From the NCBI GenBank assembly GCA_050943475.1, contig JBMNPF010000010.1, forward strand, positions 1 to 64,000: a stretch of DNA of 64,000 nucleotides. Direction: 5' to 3'. The position numbers were made by a program, and so were the translations under genes. Below the pieces are notes generated by a model. It had not been told where the DNA came from. It was given only the letters and a program-made list of their open reading frames with translations, and ran no database searches. This DNA is from Metaruminococcus_A sp050943475 (GTDB taxonomy: Bacteria > Bacillota > Clostridia > Oscillospirales > Ruminococcaceae). Positions 44,060 through 52,809 of this stretch are shown here, piece by piece. How positions within the stretch are numbered: position 1 is the stretch's first letter; every line of letters starts with the position of its first letter.

Positions 44060-44099
44060 AAAAAATAACCCATGCTGAATGAGCATGGGTTATTTTTTA
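44060..44099. terminator. Bidirectional terminator
   Basis: A perfect 16-bp stem (44060-44075 with 44082-44097) between convergent genes; it overlaps the stop codon of the small minus-strand gene. Confidence 0.85.
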
Positions 44100-44299
44100 T
44101 GGATGTGGCTCCAGCCGCCGAGCAAATCCTGGCGGGCGGCGCTTTGCAGCGAACCCGCCATACTGTGCAGTTCTGCTGCTGTGCGCACATAGGCATTGTA
44201 TTCATGCAGCCTGCACTGCAATTCGGCGGGAAGTGAGAGAAAAAAACTGCGGCTGCTTTGGCTGTTTTGAATGAGCTGGTGTAAATCCTGGTATTGCAT
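44090..44299 (-). CDS. Small hypothetical protein
   Basis: A 69-residue soluble protein, MQYQDLHQLIQNSQSS at the start, with ribosome site GGGAGGAATGTC before ATG 44299. The N-terminal half has FFLSLPAELQCRLHEYN, predicted helical. No family was recognised. It ends inside the terminator shared with the NSS gene. Confidence 0.6.
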   Translation of the reverse strand: MQYQDLHQLIQNSQSSRSFFLSLPAELQCRLHEYNAYVRTAAELHSMAGSLQSAARQDLLGGWSHIHKK

Positions 44300-44429
44300 G
44301 ACATTCCTCCCACCTTAGTATGTTCTCTTTTGGGGAGAAATATCCGGAAGGAGGAAAATAACAGGCCATATCCGGCATAACGTCATTGTGCCGGATATGG
44401 CCTGCTTAAAAGGATGCTGAAATGAGAAG

Positions 44430-45200
44430 TCAGGGCCTTGCCGTAAAGAATAAGCGGGGGAAGCGGAAGATGATCTGCCCGTTTTTCTGAACAGGATAGG
44501 TTTCCACTGTACGCTTATAGACTTCGCGCTCAAATGCCTTCCGTTTTTCTTCGGGCAGGGCGGAAAGGTAGGGACGCATGCCGGTGCCGCGGTACCATTC
44601 CAGAATATCCTGATGTGTATTCATGATGTGGAAATAGGTCGTTTCCCAAATGTTGAATTCCGATGCAATTTCCGCGAGCAGGTCAAAATACCCTTCCGGT
44701 GTGAGGCTGTAATAGGTGCGCGGACTTTTGGAAAAATAGTCTTTCCATTCGGCGCTGTCAGCGGTTTCCCGAAGAATCCGGTGGATTGGCGCCGCGGATT
44801 GGTTTGGAATTTGAACGGCGAGCAGCCCGCCGGGCTTTAGCAGGCTGAGCAAATCCCGGAGCAGTTTGGGGTGATCCGGTACCCACTGGATGCAGGCGTT
44901 GGAAAAGACCACGTCAAAGTCGTTGCCAAGGGCGGTAACGTCGGTACTGACGTCGCAGAGTTCAAACGTGAGTTCCGGGTGCTGCTTGCGCGCGTTTTCA
45001 ATCATGTTGGGAGAGTTGTCTACCCCAATGACGGCCGCGTTAGGGAAGCGGCTGGCGAGCACCTCGGTGCTGTTGCCGGGGCCGCAGCCAATATCCACCA
45101 GCTTTTGCGGATTCCCGATGATGCGGCTTACAAGATCGAGGGACGGCTGGGTGCGTTCCCCCGCAAATTTAAGATATTGTGCTGAATTCCAGTCAGCCAT
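44430..45200 (-). CDS. SAM-dependent methyltransferase (trans-aconitate type)
   Basis: A 256-residue class I methyltransferase. Motif I is LVDIGCGPGNSTEVL (about residues 34-48), followed by VIGVDNSPNMIENAR and VFSNACIQWVPDHPKLL. The WNSAQYLKFAGERTQP start and the overall length match trans-aconitate 2-methyltransferase (Tam), which methylates the aconitase inhibitor trans-aconitate. The start 45200 has GGAGGA upstream. The substrate is assigned by family only. Confidence 0.85.
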   Translation of the reverse strand: MADWNSAQYLKFAGERTQPSLDLVSRIIGNPQKLVDIGCGPGNSTEVLASRFPNAAVIGVDNSPNMIENARKQHPELTFELCDVSTDVTALGNDFDVVFSNACIQWVPDHPKLLRDLLSLLKPGGLLAVQIPNQSAAPIHRILRETADSAEWKDYFSKSPRTYYSLTPEGYFDLLAEIASEFNIWETTYFHIMNTHQDILEWYRGTGMRPYLSALPEEKRKAFEREVYKRTVETYPVQKNGQIIFRFPRLFFTARP

Positions 45201-45300
45201 ATTCCATTCCTCCAATGCTTGTTAAATATATTTGGGATGCGGGAGCACATCCCGCGTGTTGAATTTGTAGTGGGATGGCTTGGGCAGTTCCGTTTGGCTG

Positions 45301-45927
45301 CTATTTTTCCAGCTTGCGGATGAAATTGGTCATGATGCGCTTTTCCGGTTCCGGCAGCGGTGTCTGCTGTTTGTAGCTTTGAACGGCCTCCAGAAGCCAC
45401 GCCATATTTTTGCCGAGAACCCGCATGATCTGCATGCCTTCGAGATCCTGTTTGACCTCCTCCGGCGTATTGCCGTGGACACAGTTCCAGTAGAAGGAGG
45501 GAACCGTGATAACCTGCGCCAGATTGAAGAAATTGTTGAGCTGGTGGAAAGTATCCACCCCGCCGGAACGGCGCAGAGAGGTGACGGCAACGCCAACTTT
45601 AAAGCGGAGGTCCGGGCCACAGTAGAAAAAGCGATCCAAAAAGGCTTTCATACGGCCGGAGATACCAGAATAATAAACCGGGGAACCGATGATGATGCCG
45701 TCCGCCTCTTCCATTTTCGCGAGACATTCGTTTACCACGTCGTCAAAGGCACAGCGGCCAGTCTGTTTGCATTTGCCGCAGGCAATGCAGTCCTGAATGG
45801 GCGTGCTCCCAAGCTGGATGAGTTCTACTTCAACACCATGCTTTTGCAGCTCAGACGCAAGCATTTGAATGGCGGTGTAGGTGCAGCCGTTTGTGTGTGG
45901 GCTGCCATTGATTGCAAGGACCTTCAT
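45301..45927 (-). CDS. Flavodoxin-like NAD(P)H-dependent FMN reductase
   Basis: A 208-residue flavoprotein of the iron-sulfur flavoprotein/FMN reductase group. The FMN-binding loop GSPHTNGCTY lies at residues 8-17, and GSPVYYSGISGRMKAFLDRF is the second flavin loop. A compact cysteine motif CIACGKCKQTGRC could bind an iron-sulfur cluster. It probably transfers electrons in anaerobic redox defence. The start 45927 is the family-typical MKVLAINGSP; longer in-frame extension is not supported. Confidence 0.9.
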   Translation of the reverse strand: MKVLAINGSPHTNGCTYTAIQMLASELQKHGVEVELIQLGSTPIQDCIACGKCKQTGRCAFDDVVNECLAKMEEADGIIIGSPVYYSGISGRMKAFLDRFFYCGPDLRFKVGVAVTSLRRSGGVDTFHQLNNFFNLAQVITVPSFYWNCVHGNTPEEVKQDLEGMQIMRVLGKNMAWLLEAVQSYKQQTPLPEPEKRIMTNFIRKLEK

Positions 45928-46012
45928 GCTAGATAGCCTCCTTTTAAAGAGCCGCTCCACACCCCCTGGCGCTAGGCCGTGGTAAGATGTGGAGTGATTC
46001 GAGTTTTAAGCG

Positions 46013-46708
46013 CTATTCGGCTATCTTGGCCAGAACAGCGGGGATTTCCGAAAGTGTGGCACAGGTGTAATCGGCGTTGGACAGCACCTCGCGGTGAACA
46101 AGGAGCGACGGGATTCCGGCACGGTTTGCCCCTTCAATATCCGCGCGGGGATTATCCCCGACCATAAGGCAGTGCTTTGGATGGCCCGCAAGCTCCAGTG
46201 CATATTCAAAGATGGCACGGTCCGGTTTATCCAACCCGATTTCGCCGGAGATGACACAGCTAGAAAAATACCTCTCCAGCCCGAGCGCGCGCATGGTTTG
46301 CCGCAGCTCGGGGTAATTGTTGGAAAGGATGATGTTTTGGTACCCCAGTGCGCGGGCGTGTTCCAATGTGTCAATGGTATCTTCATAGAGATGGTATTTG
46401 GAGACGTCAAGAATGAACTCCCTTGTGTACGGCCCCAATGTTTCGGCGCGGTTCGGGCTTACTCCAAAATGGCGGTACACCTCGGCGAACTTGCGGTACA
46501 TAAAGGGCCACCAGGCATCCCCTTTGATTTCAGGATGCGGTTCCGGAAGATCCCATGGGTAGCCGGACGCCATATGGGGCCGGACATCGGCCAGGGTAAT
46601 TCCACGCCCCGGAAGCTGTTCACAAAGTACCTGAAGCACCGAATTGCTCCAAAGCGAATGGCAGTAAACAAGGGTGCCGTCAAAATCCCAGAAGATGGCC
46701 TTGTTCAT
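46013..46708 (-). CDS. HAD-family hydrolase
   Basis: A 231-residue haloacid-dehalogenase-like phosphatase. Motif I is FWDFDGTLVY with nucleophile Asp, motif II IILSNNYPE, motif III around GLDKPDRAIF and motif IV MVGDNPRADIEGANRAG. Substrate unknown. It starts 12 bases after the upstream hypothetical gene and probably shares its transcript. Confidence 0.9.
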   Translation of the reverse strand: MNKAIFWDFDGTLVYCHSLWSNSVLQVLCEQLPGRGITLADVRPHMASGYPWDLPEPHPEIKGDAWWPFMYRKFAEVYRHFGVSPNRAETLGPYTREFILDVSKYHLYEDTIDTLEHARALGYQNIILSNNYPELRQTMRALGLERYFSSCVISGEIGLDKPDRAIFEYALELAGHPKHCLMVGDNPRADIEGANRAGIPSLLVHREVLSNADYTCATLSEIPAVLAKIAE

Positions 46709-46720
46709 CCGATCCTCCTG

Positions 46721-47398
46721 TTATCGAAGTTCATTCTGCACAATTTCCCGGAGGATTTGCTCCAAGAGCGCACCACCCGGCTGAGCGGCAAGGGTGCGGA
46801 CGGTCTGGACATCGGCGGGTTTCTGCGCAAGGGCAAGCGCCGTGAGCGGGTCGGCAGGATCGATCAGACCGGCGGTATAGACCGCGGCCTTTTGGGCGTC
46901 TGGCTGTACCAATACATGGCAAAATTCCGGGATGATGGCGTGCAGATCTTTTTGCAGATGATAAAACCGTTCCAACCAGGTGTTGATCTCCTCAAAGCCC
47001 GGTTTGTTGGTGTGGGTTTTAATCTGGCTGCGTTTGATGAGCGCTGGGAAAGCCTGATTGAAAAATGCTTCGGCTTGTTCCGCATCTTTTCCGGAAAGTC
47101 CTTCAGCAGGGATGGTGGTAAAAAAAGCACGTGCCGCGGCGGCGTCGCAATAAAGGCCTTTTTCGCCGTCACAGTCCGGCAGGAATTTAGCGATGGCCTT
47201 GCCGCAGCGGATGCCGAAACGGAAGCTCTCTGCTTTGACGGGTACTTCCGGTACGCCGTCAATTTCCGGCATGACGCCTGGGTCCATATCGAGGTGCTGG
47301 GACATGGCGCCGAGAAATGCATAGTTGTCTTTTAAGGTAAAGCCGGTGAGCTGCGCCGCACTGCGCACCACGGCAATTTGGAAAAAGTATGGTTTCAT
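46721..47398 (-). CDS. Hypothetical protein
   Basis: A 225-residue soluble protein I cannot place in a family. It is rich in Ala and helical segments, has no signal peptide or membrane helix, and contains YCDAAAARAFFTTIPAEG and INTWLERFYHLQKDLHAI. It lies between the 304-residue unknown and the HAD gene with gaps of 15 and 12 bases, so the three form an operon. GGAGGGGGAACCACA precedes ATG. Confidence 0.7.
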   Translation of the reverse strand: MKPYFFQIAVVRSAAQLTGFTLKDNYAFLGAMSQHLDMDPGVMPEIDGVPEVPVKAESFRFGIRCGKAIAKFLPDCDGEKGLYCDAAAARAFFTTIPAEGLSGKDAEQAEAFFNQAFPALIKRSQIKTHTNKPGFEEINTWLERFYHLQKDLHAIIPEFCHVLVQPDAQKAAVYTAGLIDPADPLTALALAQKPADVQTVRTLAAQPGGALLEQILREIVQNELR

Positions 47399-47413
47399 TG
47401 TGGTTCCCCCTCC

Positions 47414-48328
47414 TTACACACGGAGCCCATCCGGGCCGAGTTTGCCAATATCGAGCCGCTCTTTGAGCATGTCGATGGACATGCCGTCGTCGTGGAAATA
47501 AGCGGCAGCGGTCAGAAAATAGCCGAGCGACAGGCGCAGTGCCTTGCCGTAAAAGCTCGACGGCGTTTCTGCAAGGGCGGCTTCCAGCGCCTCGGCGGAA
47601 ACCTCTTTGCCGTCGCGTAAATCACGCGCCGCGGCGATGATTGGATCGTCCAGGCTGTACCAGTTCAGGTCGGTGACGTACTGCGCCCGCAGTTCGGGGA
47701 TGGGGTGCGCAATAGCGTTGACATAGCGATTGATATCCACATAGAATTTTTGCACCCGCATGCAAATTTCTTCCATATACTTCGGTTTGGGGCTGTCCAG
47801 CGGGATGGTTTGGATGTTGATCAGGTTCATGGCGAGGGAGCTTTGGACAAAAGCTTCGGCAACATCGGTTTTCAGGTACGAGGCGCCGGGGAGCTGTTCC
47901 AACTCGTCAATGAAGATGCCGCAGCGGAAGCGGTCGTCATCCGAAAAATAGAGATGGTAAGCCTCTGCTTCGTGGTAGACGCTGCACTCGGTCGGGGAGA
48001 GGGCGGGGTTTGCGTCGGTGCCGCGCCAGGTGAAATTCGGCTCTTTCCAGATGGGCTTCATCGTGCGGTCGCAGGCGCGGTGGCTAATCCAACCGAGGAC
48101 AAAGGCGAGTTTTTGCTCGGTCAGCTCGCTGCGGGTTGCCCAAATTCCTTTGTATTCCTCCAGCAGGGTAAAGGAGAACTGGTCGCCTGCAACGGTGATG
48201 CTGCCCAGACGGGCAAAATCGAGGTCATGCTGCAGCACTTGTTTAAAATCGGGCGGGATTTGCGGCAGGCGCTGCGCAATGGCGAAGCTGTCCTCCACAA
48301 TAGCGGTGTGTACGTTGTGCTCTGACAT
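47414..48328 (-). CDS. Hypothetical protein with zinc-PLC-like motif
   Basis: A 304-residue protein of unknown function. The segment LAFVLGWISHRACDRTMKPIW (two parts, near residue 75-95) resembles the LGxxxHxxxDxxxP signature of zinc-dependent phospholipase C-like proteins. ECSVYHEAEAYHLYF supplies further acidic and His residues. There is no signal peptide, so it is likely cytoplasmic. It is the first gene of the three-gene unknown-HAD operon. The motif match is by eye and tentative. Confidence 0.65.
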   Translation of the reverse strand: MSEHNVHTAIVEDSFAIAQRLPQIPPDFKQVLQHDLDFARLGSITVAGDQFSFTLLEEYKGIWATRSELTEQKLAFVLGWISHRACDRTMKPIWKEPNFTWRGTDANPALSPTECSVYHEAEAYHLYFSDDDRFRCGIFIDELEQLPGASYLKTDVAEAFVQSSLAMNLINIQTIPLDSPKPKYMEEICMRVQKFYVDINRYVNAIAHPIPELRAQYVTDLNWYSLDDPIIAAARDLRDGKEVSAEALEAALAETPSSFYGKALRLSLGYFLTAAAYFHDDGMSIDMLKERLDIGKLGPDGLRV

Positions 48329-48598
48329 TGTGTTGTTCCCTCATTTCTGGTTGTAGTGTGGATGTATTGGCAGTTCCGCTGGAGCGGAAACTGAGACTGG
48401 GGAAAATGTGCCATATGAAAAACGGCGTAGTCACCGGAACCGAAAGCAAGTAACCGGAAAGAGTCAAAATGTTACCTTTTCAAGCAGATATAATAATGAA
48501 ATAATTCCCTAAAAAGCGTTTGATTTTTACAGGACGAACCGGGGTGAAAACGAGGAGAAAAAACGCCGAAGGAAAGCAGATGCGGGATGTTGTGCAGT

Positions 48599-49498
48599 TC
48601 AGCGTTCCACTGGAGGAAGAGTGCCGGATGAAAGACGCTTTCCTTTGGCAAGGGTAAGAAATGCAACCGATGCCAAGATGACAATGCTCCCGATGATTTT
48701 AAGCAGGCTGAGTTCCTCACCGAGTACCAGCCACCCGGAAACGACACTGGTGACGGGTTCAAATAAACAGAAAATGGCGGCTGTAACCGCACTGAGGTAT
48801 TTGACGCCGAGCTGGAGCAAAACGGCGGCGAACAGCGATGTACAAAGCGCGCCGGTAAAGGTGTATAAAAGGGTCAACGGCGGCAGTGCAAAAACGATTT
48901 TCTGGGTTGGAATGTTGTAAACAAGCAATGCCCCGGCAGCGGCAGCCGCCATATAAAACGAAATTTTAAAGGGGCTGACAGAACGCAAACGGGTTTTATC
49001 CAGCCCGACCATATAGACCGCATAAGCAAGCCCGGAAACAACGGCGAGCAAAACCCCTTCCAAAGCTGCGCCATGTGCCCAGTCAATAAAAAAAGCAACG
49101 CCGCAGGTGGCCGCGACAAGCGCAGTAATTTTAGCTGCGCCAAGGCGCTCTTTCAGGCAGATGCGGCAGATTAGAGCGACAAAGACGGGATAAAGGAAGT
49201 GCAGGGTGGTTGCGGTGCCAACACCGACATACTGGTAAGAAGAATAAAGTGTCAGCACGGTAACTGCAAATCCGACGATGCCAAATACGAAAAACAGCAC
49301 CAGTTCCCGCCACGAGAGATAGAAGCTGATGTGCCGCACCAGCATAATTGCCGCCAGTACGGGCAGGACGAGCAGATTGCGGTAAAAGGTAAAGGTCTCC
49401 GGGTTGCTGCCCATCTCATAGGTCTGGGAGACGAGAAGCGGGGTTATGCCGAACAAAACGGCGGACAGTACGGTGTATAAAATTCCTTTGAACTTCAA
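48599..49498 (-). CDS. EamA/DMT-family transporter
   Basis: A 299-residue membrane protein with about ten helices in two EamA repeats, starting ILYTVLSAVLFGITPLLVSQTY and ending with the second repeat's FEPVTSVVSGWLVLGEELS. DMT proteins export or import metabolites such as amino acids; the substrate is unknown. The start is TTG at 49498 (LKFKG), chosen because GGGGAG lies eight bases upstream and no better ATG exists. Confidence 0.88.
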   Translation of the reverse strand: MKFKGILYTVLSAVLFGITPLLVSQTYEMGSNPETFTFYRNLLVLPVLAAIMLVRHISFYLSWRELVLFFVFGIVGFAVTVLTLYSSYQYVGVGTATTLHFLYPVFVALICRICLKERLGAAKITALVAATCGVAFFIDWAHGAALEGVLLAVVSGLAYAVYMVGLDKTRLRSVSPFKISFYMAAAAAGALLVYNIPTQKIVFALPPLTLLYTFTGALCTSLFAAVLLQLGVKYLSAVTAAIFCLFEPVTSVVSGWLVLGEELSLLKIIGSIVILASVAFLTLAKGKRLSSGTLPPVER

Positions 49499-49751
49499 AA
49501 ACAGGTCTCCCCTGTAAAGGTGATTGTGGGCTGCCACATACCGTATTTTTTTCTATTATAGCACGATTTTGGAAAAAGTGAAACTGGAACGGCGCTCTTT
49601 AAGTTTGAGCCATAAAACGGGGGATTCAGCCGGGAAAAAGCCACAGAAAGGCGATTGCCCAACGAGCATACTGGTGGTATACTAACAGGGATGGATAGGC
49701 CGTGTTTGCTGGCGGCCCACAAGAAAAAACACCGTTTGGAGGAACCCGTTT

Positions 49752-51722
49752 ATGTTGGATGGAGCATCAATCTTCCCAAAACTGCCGGAGGACGCGGCAG
49801 CCTTTGTTTTTACGCCGGAGCGGTTTGGCGCCTGCCCGGACGGTACGGGCGATAACACCGCAGCGATGCAGGCCGCGGTGGATGAGCTGGAGCGCGCACA
49901 GGAATACGGCATTTTGTTTATCCCAGAGGGTAGCTACCGTTTTGCCGGGACGGTGGAGCTGTGGCGGGGCATCCGCCTGATTGGGTTTGGCGCGAAACGC
50001 CCGCTCTTTTTCCTTGCGGACAGCACTGCCGGATTTGAGGGGCCGGATTCCAAATACATTTTTCACTTTCGCGACCGCAGGCCCAAGCCCGGCGCGGAGC
50101 TGCGGGATGCGCAGAACACCTCGTTCTATGGCGGAATCCGCAACATCAACTTTGATTTGGGCCATGGGAACAAGGGGGCCGTGGCGGTACGGTTCCGCAT
50201 TGCGCAGCTCAACTCGCTGGAGGACATTGACTTTCACTGCCAGGACGCAAAGGCCGCAGTCGAGATGGTGGGCAACGAAATTGAACGCTGCCGTTTTTAC
50301 GGCGGGCAGTACGGCATCCTGACCGGAGAGACGGTGCCGTACTGGCAGTTTTACCTGGGGGACAGCCTGTTTGACGGGCAGGAGAAGGCCTGTATTTCTT
50401 CTTACCGCGCGGGGCTTACCATGGTGCGCGTCACCCTGAAGAACGCCCCTTACGGCGTTTATGTGCCCAATAAGGAGCGGGACAACCACTACATTGAGGA
50501 GTTTGAGCGCCTGTATATGGAGGACTGCCGCATGGAATCCCTTGGGGCGGGGGTTAGCATGAATATGGTGCGCTACCCGCAGAACTGGTTTCACGGGCGG
50601 GGAATCCGGTGCAAAGACGTGCCCACCTTTTTGGATTCCTTTGGTTACCAGTACAACATGCACATCATGGTGCCTTCGGTTCAGCCGGAGCTGGAAGAAT
50701 ACCGTGTGGAGATTGATATGGGGCTTAAAATCCGGGTGGACAACCGGGATACAAGCCGCCGGTTTGATTTTAACTGCAAGGTGGAGCCTGCGGAATACAC
50801 CCCTGTGCCGGAGCCGGATTATGTGCCGATGCCGCCGCAGTTTGACTGGGTGAATATCCGGGATTTTGGTGCAAAAGGCGACGGCATTGCCGACGACACC
50901 GAGGCGTTTGAACGCGCCATTGCTGGACATCAGGCGATTTACCTGCCGTCTGGGCATTACCGCCTGACCCGCGGACTCACCCTGAAGGAGGACACGGCGC
51001 TCATTGGCCTGCACTGCTTCAATACCCGGTTGGTGGTGGACAACCATACGCCGGGCTTTGACGATCCGAAATGCCCGGCTTCTATGCTGACCATCCCGGC
51101 GGGCGGGCACAACCATGTCTGCGGTATCAGCTTTGACGGAGGTGCTAATCCCGGCTTGACCTCGGTGGAATGGAAGGGCGCACCCGATTCGATTCTGGAG
51201 GATGTGCTGTTCCTGCACGGCGGCCACGGCGGCGTCCGCAAGGGGCGGGACCGTTTTTACACCATTTGGGTGCATGACGGCGGCGCAGGGGTGTTTAAAA
51301 ACATCTGGTCGCCGGACGTCTGGGCCAAGGACGGTTTCCATGTAAATGACACCGAAGCGCCGGGCAAGCTCTATCTGGTTTCGGTGGAACACCACCTGGA
51401 TGTAGAGGTCGTGTTGGAACGGGTTGCCAACTGGAGGCTTATCGCGCTGCAAACCGAGGAAAATCTTGGGAGTGAGTACGCCTCGTCGGTTTACCTGAAA
51501 GATTGCTTTGACGTTGAATTTGCCAACCTGTTCCAGTACCGGGTACAGGCGATTGATATCCAGCACCCTTACGCGAGCCATGCGGAAAACTGTAAAAACC
51601 TGAAGGTGAACGGCATCCATGTTTTCAGCATCGGCCCAACGCCGTTTTCAAACGCTTTCCTTGTGGACGGCGTGACCGAGGTGCGGGATTTGGAGATCGG
51701 GACGCTGGAAATCAACAGTTAA
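49752..51722 (+). CDS. Double beta-helix pectate-lyase-superfamily protein
   Basis: A 656-residue protein with two Pectate_lyase_3/GH55-like right-handed beta-helix domains. Each opens with the typical motif: FGACPDGTGDNTAAMQAAVD (about residues 25-44) and FGAKGDGIADDTEAFERAIA (about 373-392). There is no signal peptide, so it may act inside the cell or leave by another route. The architecture recalls GH55 exo-beta-1,3-glucanases, but key catalytic residues cannot be judged by eye. TTGGAGGAACCCGTTT precedes ATG. Neighbouring glycosidase genes support a role in oligosaccharide breakdown. Confidence 0.8.
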   Translation: MLDGASIFPKLPEDAAAFVFTPERFGACPDGTGDNTAAMQAAVDELERAQEYGILFIPEGSYRFAGTVELWRGIRLIGFGAKRPLFFLADSTAGFEGPDSKYIFHFRDRRPKPGAELRDAQNTSFYGGIRNINFDLGHGNKGAVAVRFRIAQLNSLEDIDFHCQDAKAAVEMVGNEIERCRFYGGQYGILTGETVPYWQFYLGDSLFDGQEKACISSYRAGLTMVRVTLKNAPYGVYVPNKERDNHYIEEFERLYMEDCRMESLGAGVSMNMVRYPQNWFHGRGIRCKDVPTFLDSFGYQYNMHIMVPSVQPELEEYRVEIDMGLKIRVDNRDTSRRFDFNCKVEPAEYTPVPEPDYVPMPPQFDWVNIRDFGAKGDGIADDTEAFERAIAGHQAIYLPSGHYRLTRGLTLKEDTALIGLHCFNTRLVVDNHTPGFDDPKCPASMLTIPAGGHNHVCGISFDGGANPGLTSVEWKGAPDSILEDVLFLHGGHGGVRKGRDRFYTIWVHDGGAGVFKNIWSPDVWAKDGFHVNDTEAPGKLYLVSVEHHLDVEVVLERVANWRLIALQTEENLGSEYASSVYLKDCFDVEFANLFQYRVQAIDIQHPYASHAENCKNLKVNGIHVFSIGPTPFSNAFLVDGVTEVRDLEIGTLEINS

Positions 51723-52013
51723 GCCTTTCCCAGCCGGATTGGCACAGCGATGGGAACCCCTTTCCTTTTTCTGCCTGAACGGCGGGCGAATAAGCGGCTG
51801 TTTGTACCTGACCAAGGGGATAACCGGCCAAAATGCAGGCGTTTTCTCAGGAAAATGTTAAAAGGTTCTAAGCTGTATTTTCCTGTCCGCTTGTGAGACG
51901 ATATGGCAATTATAAAAAGCGCCCGGAATTTTGCCAACGTCTGATAAGGAAGCATTTTAGAAAACAATAAATGTACGGAATCATTGGGCATTGCAAAGGC
52001 AGCCATGAAAGAT
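51723..52013. other. Intergenic, no gene seen
   Basis: Nothing beyond ordinary intergenic sequence was recognised between the beta-helix gene and the terminator of the peptidase gene. Confidence 0.4.
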
Positions 52014-52058
52014 AAATCCCGAGAAAAACTTTTTATAGTTTTTCTCGGGATTTTTTTG
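52014..52058. terminator. Rho-independent terminator
   Basis: A perfect 17-bp stem (52014-52030 with 52037-52053), AAATCCCGAGAAAAACT type, with T run on the plus side and A run on the other. It ends the minus-strand gene at 52061. Confidence 0.85.
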
Positions 52059-52060
52059 TT

Positions 52061-52615
52061 TTACTCAATTATAATTAGGTTATTATTCTCGATAATCAGC
52101 GCTTGTTCATTTCCAAGCATAATACAGTCTTTATTTTCATCGACAATTCCTGCTTTTTCACAGGAAAAGTTACTGCAATGAACATTCAACCGCTGTTTAA
52201 TTATGCTTAAGCTATCGGGCATATTGTTTGCTAAAATCAAACTGCCTGCACTGACGCCAACAACGATACCGTTGCGGTTTATAAAATCAAACAATTGATG
52301 ATTAAAGCCGATTTCATTAACGCGGCTTAATAAATATTGCGCATTGCCGCCGCAAAGATAAATAACATCATACAATGCAAGATCATTGTTATTTATTGGC
52401 TTATGCAGGTCATAAACAGTAATATTTTCTTTTTTTATTTTGCATTTCAGCAAATCATTCATGCACTTTGGCAATACCCCTATTGCGTCCGCATCAATAG
52501 CCGCTGTAGGAATAAACAATGCTTTAACATCAGCGATAGATTTGTCAATGTAATTTAAAAACTGTTTTTGTATGGCTTTTGTTTCGAAACCACAAGATGT
52601 AAGCATTATCTTCAC
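52061..52615 (-). CDS. Peptidase S51-like (PepE/cyanophycinase type) protein
   Basis: A 184-residue protein of the class I glutamine-amidotransferase-like S51 group. Motifs are LTSCGFET at the start, LFIPTAAIDADA, VIYLCGGNAQYLL and the nucleophile elbow VGVSAGSLIL with Ser. Such enzymes cleave Asp-containing dipeptides or related substrates. The gene is conspicuously AT-rich with codons unlike its GC-richer neighbours, which suggests recent acquisition. It stands alone, flanked by a strong terminator. Confidence 0.82.
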   Translation of the reverse strand: MKIMLTSCGFETKAIQKQFLNYIDKSIADVKALFIPTAAIDADAIGVLPKCMNDLLKCKIKKENITVYDLHKPINNNDLALYDVIYLCGGNAQYLLSRVNEIGFNHQLFDFINRNGIVVGVSAGSLILANNMPDSLSIIKQRLNVHCSNFSCEKAGIVDENKDCIMLGNEQALIIENNNLIIIE

Positions 52616-52809
52616 ATCTTCATACCTCCTGATTTGATGGCATTAAAATACAAATACAGCGTATCATATAATCAGAATAATTATAGCCATGTTAAAAAAG
52701 CAACGGTGCGACCCCTTTTTCGAGATTACACCGCAACTTATATCTGAATTACTTTCTTATGGGATCTACCCAATTTTCCGGGCGCTTTTTTTGTTTGAGA
52801 AAAGGGCGG

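Noticed and set aside
49767..51620. 617-codon antisense frame opposite the beta-helix gene
   Set aside because: Same reason: no ribosome site and no family features; the plus strand encodes two clear domains.
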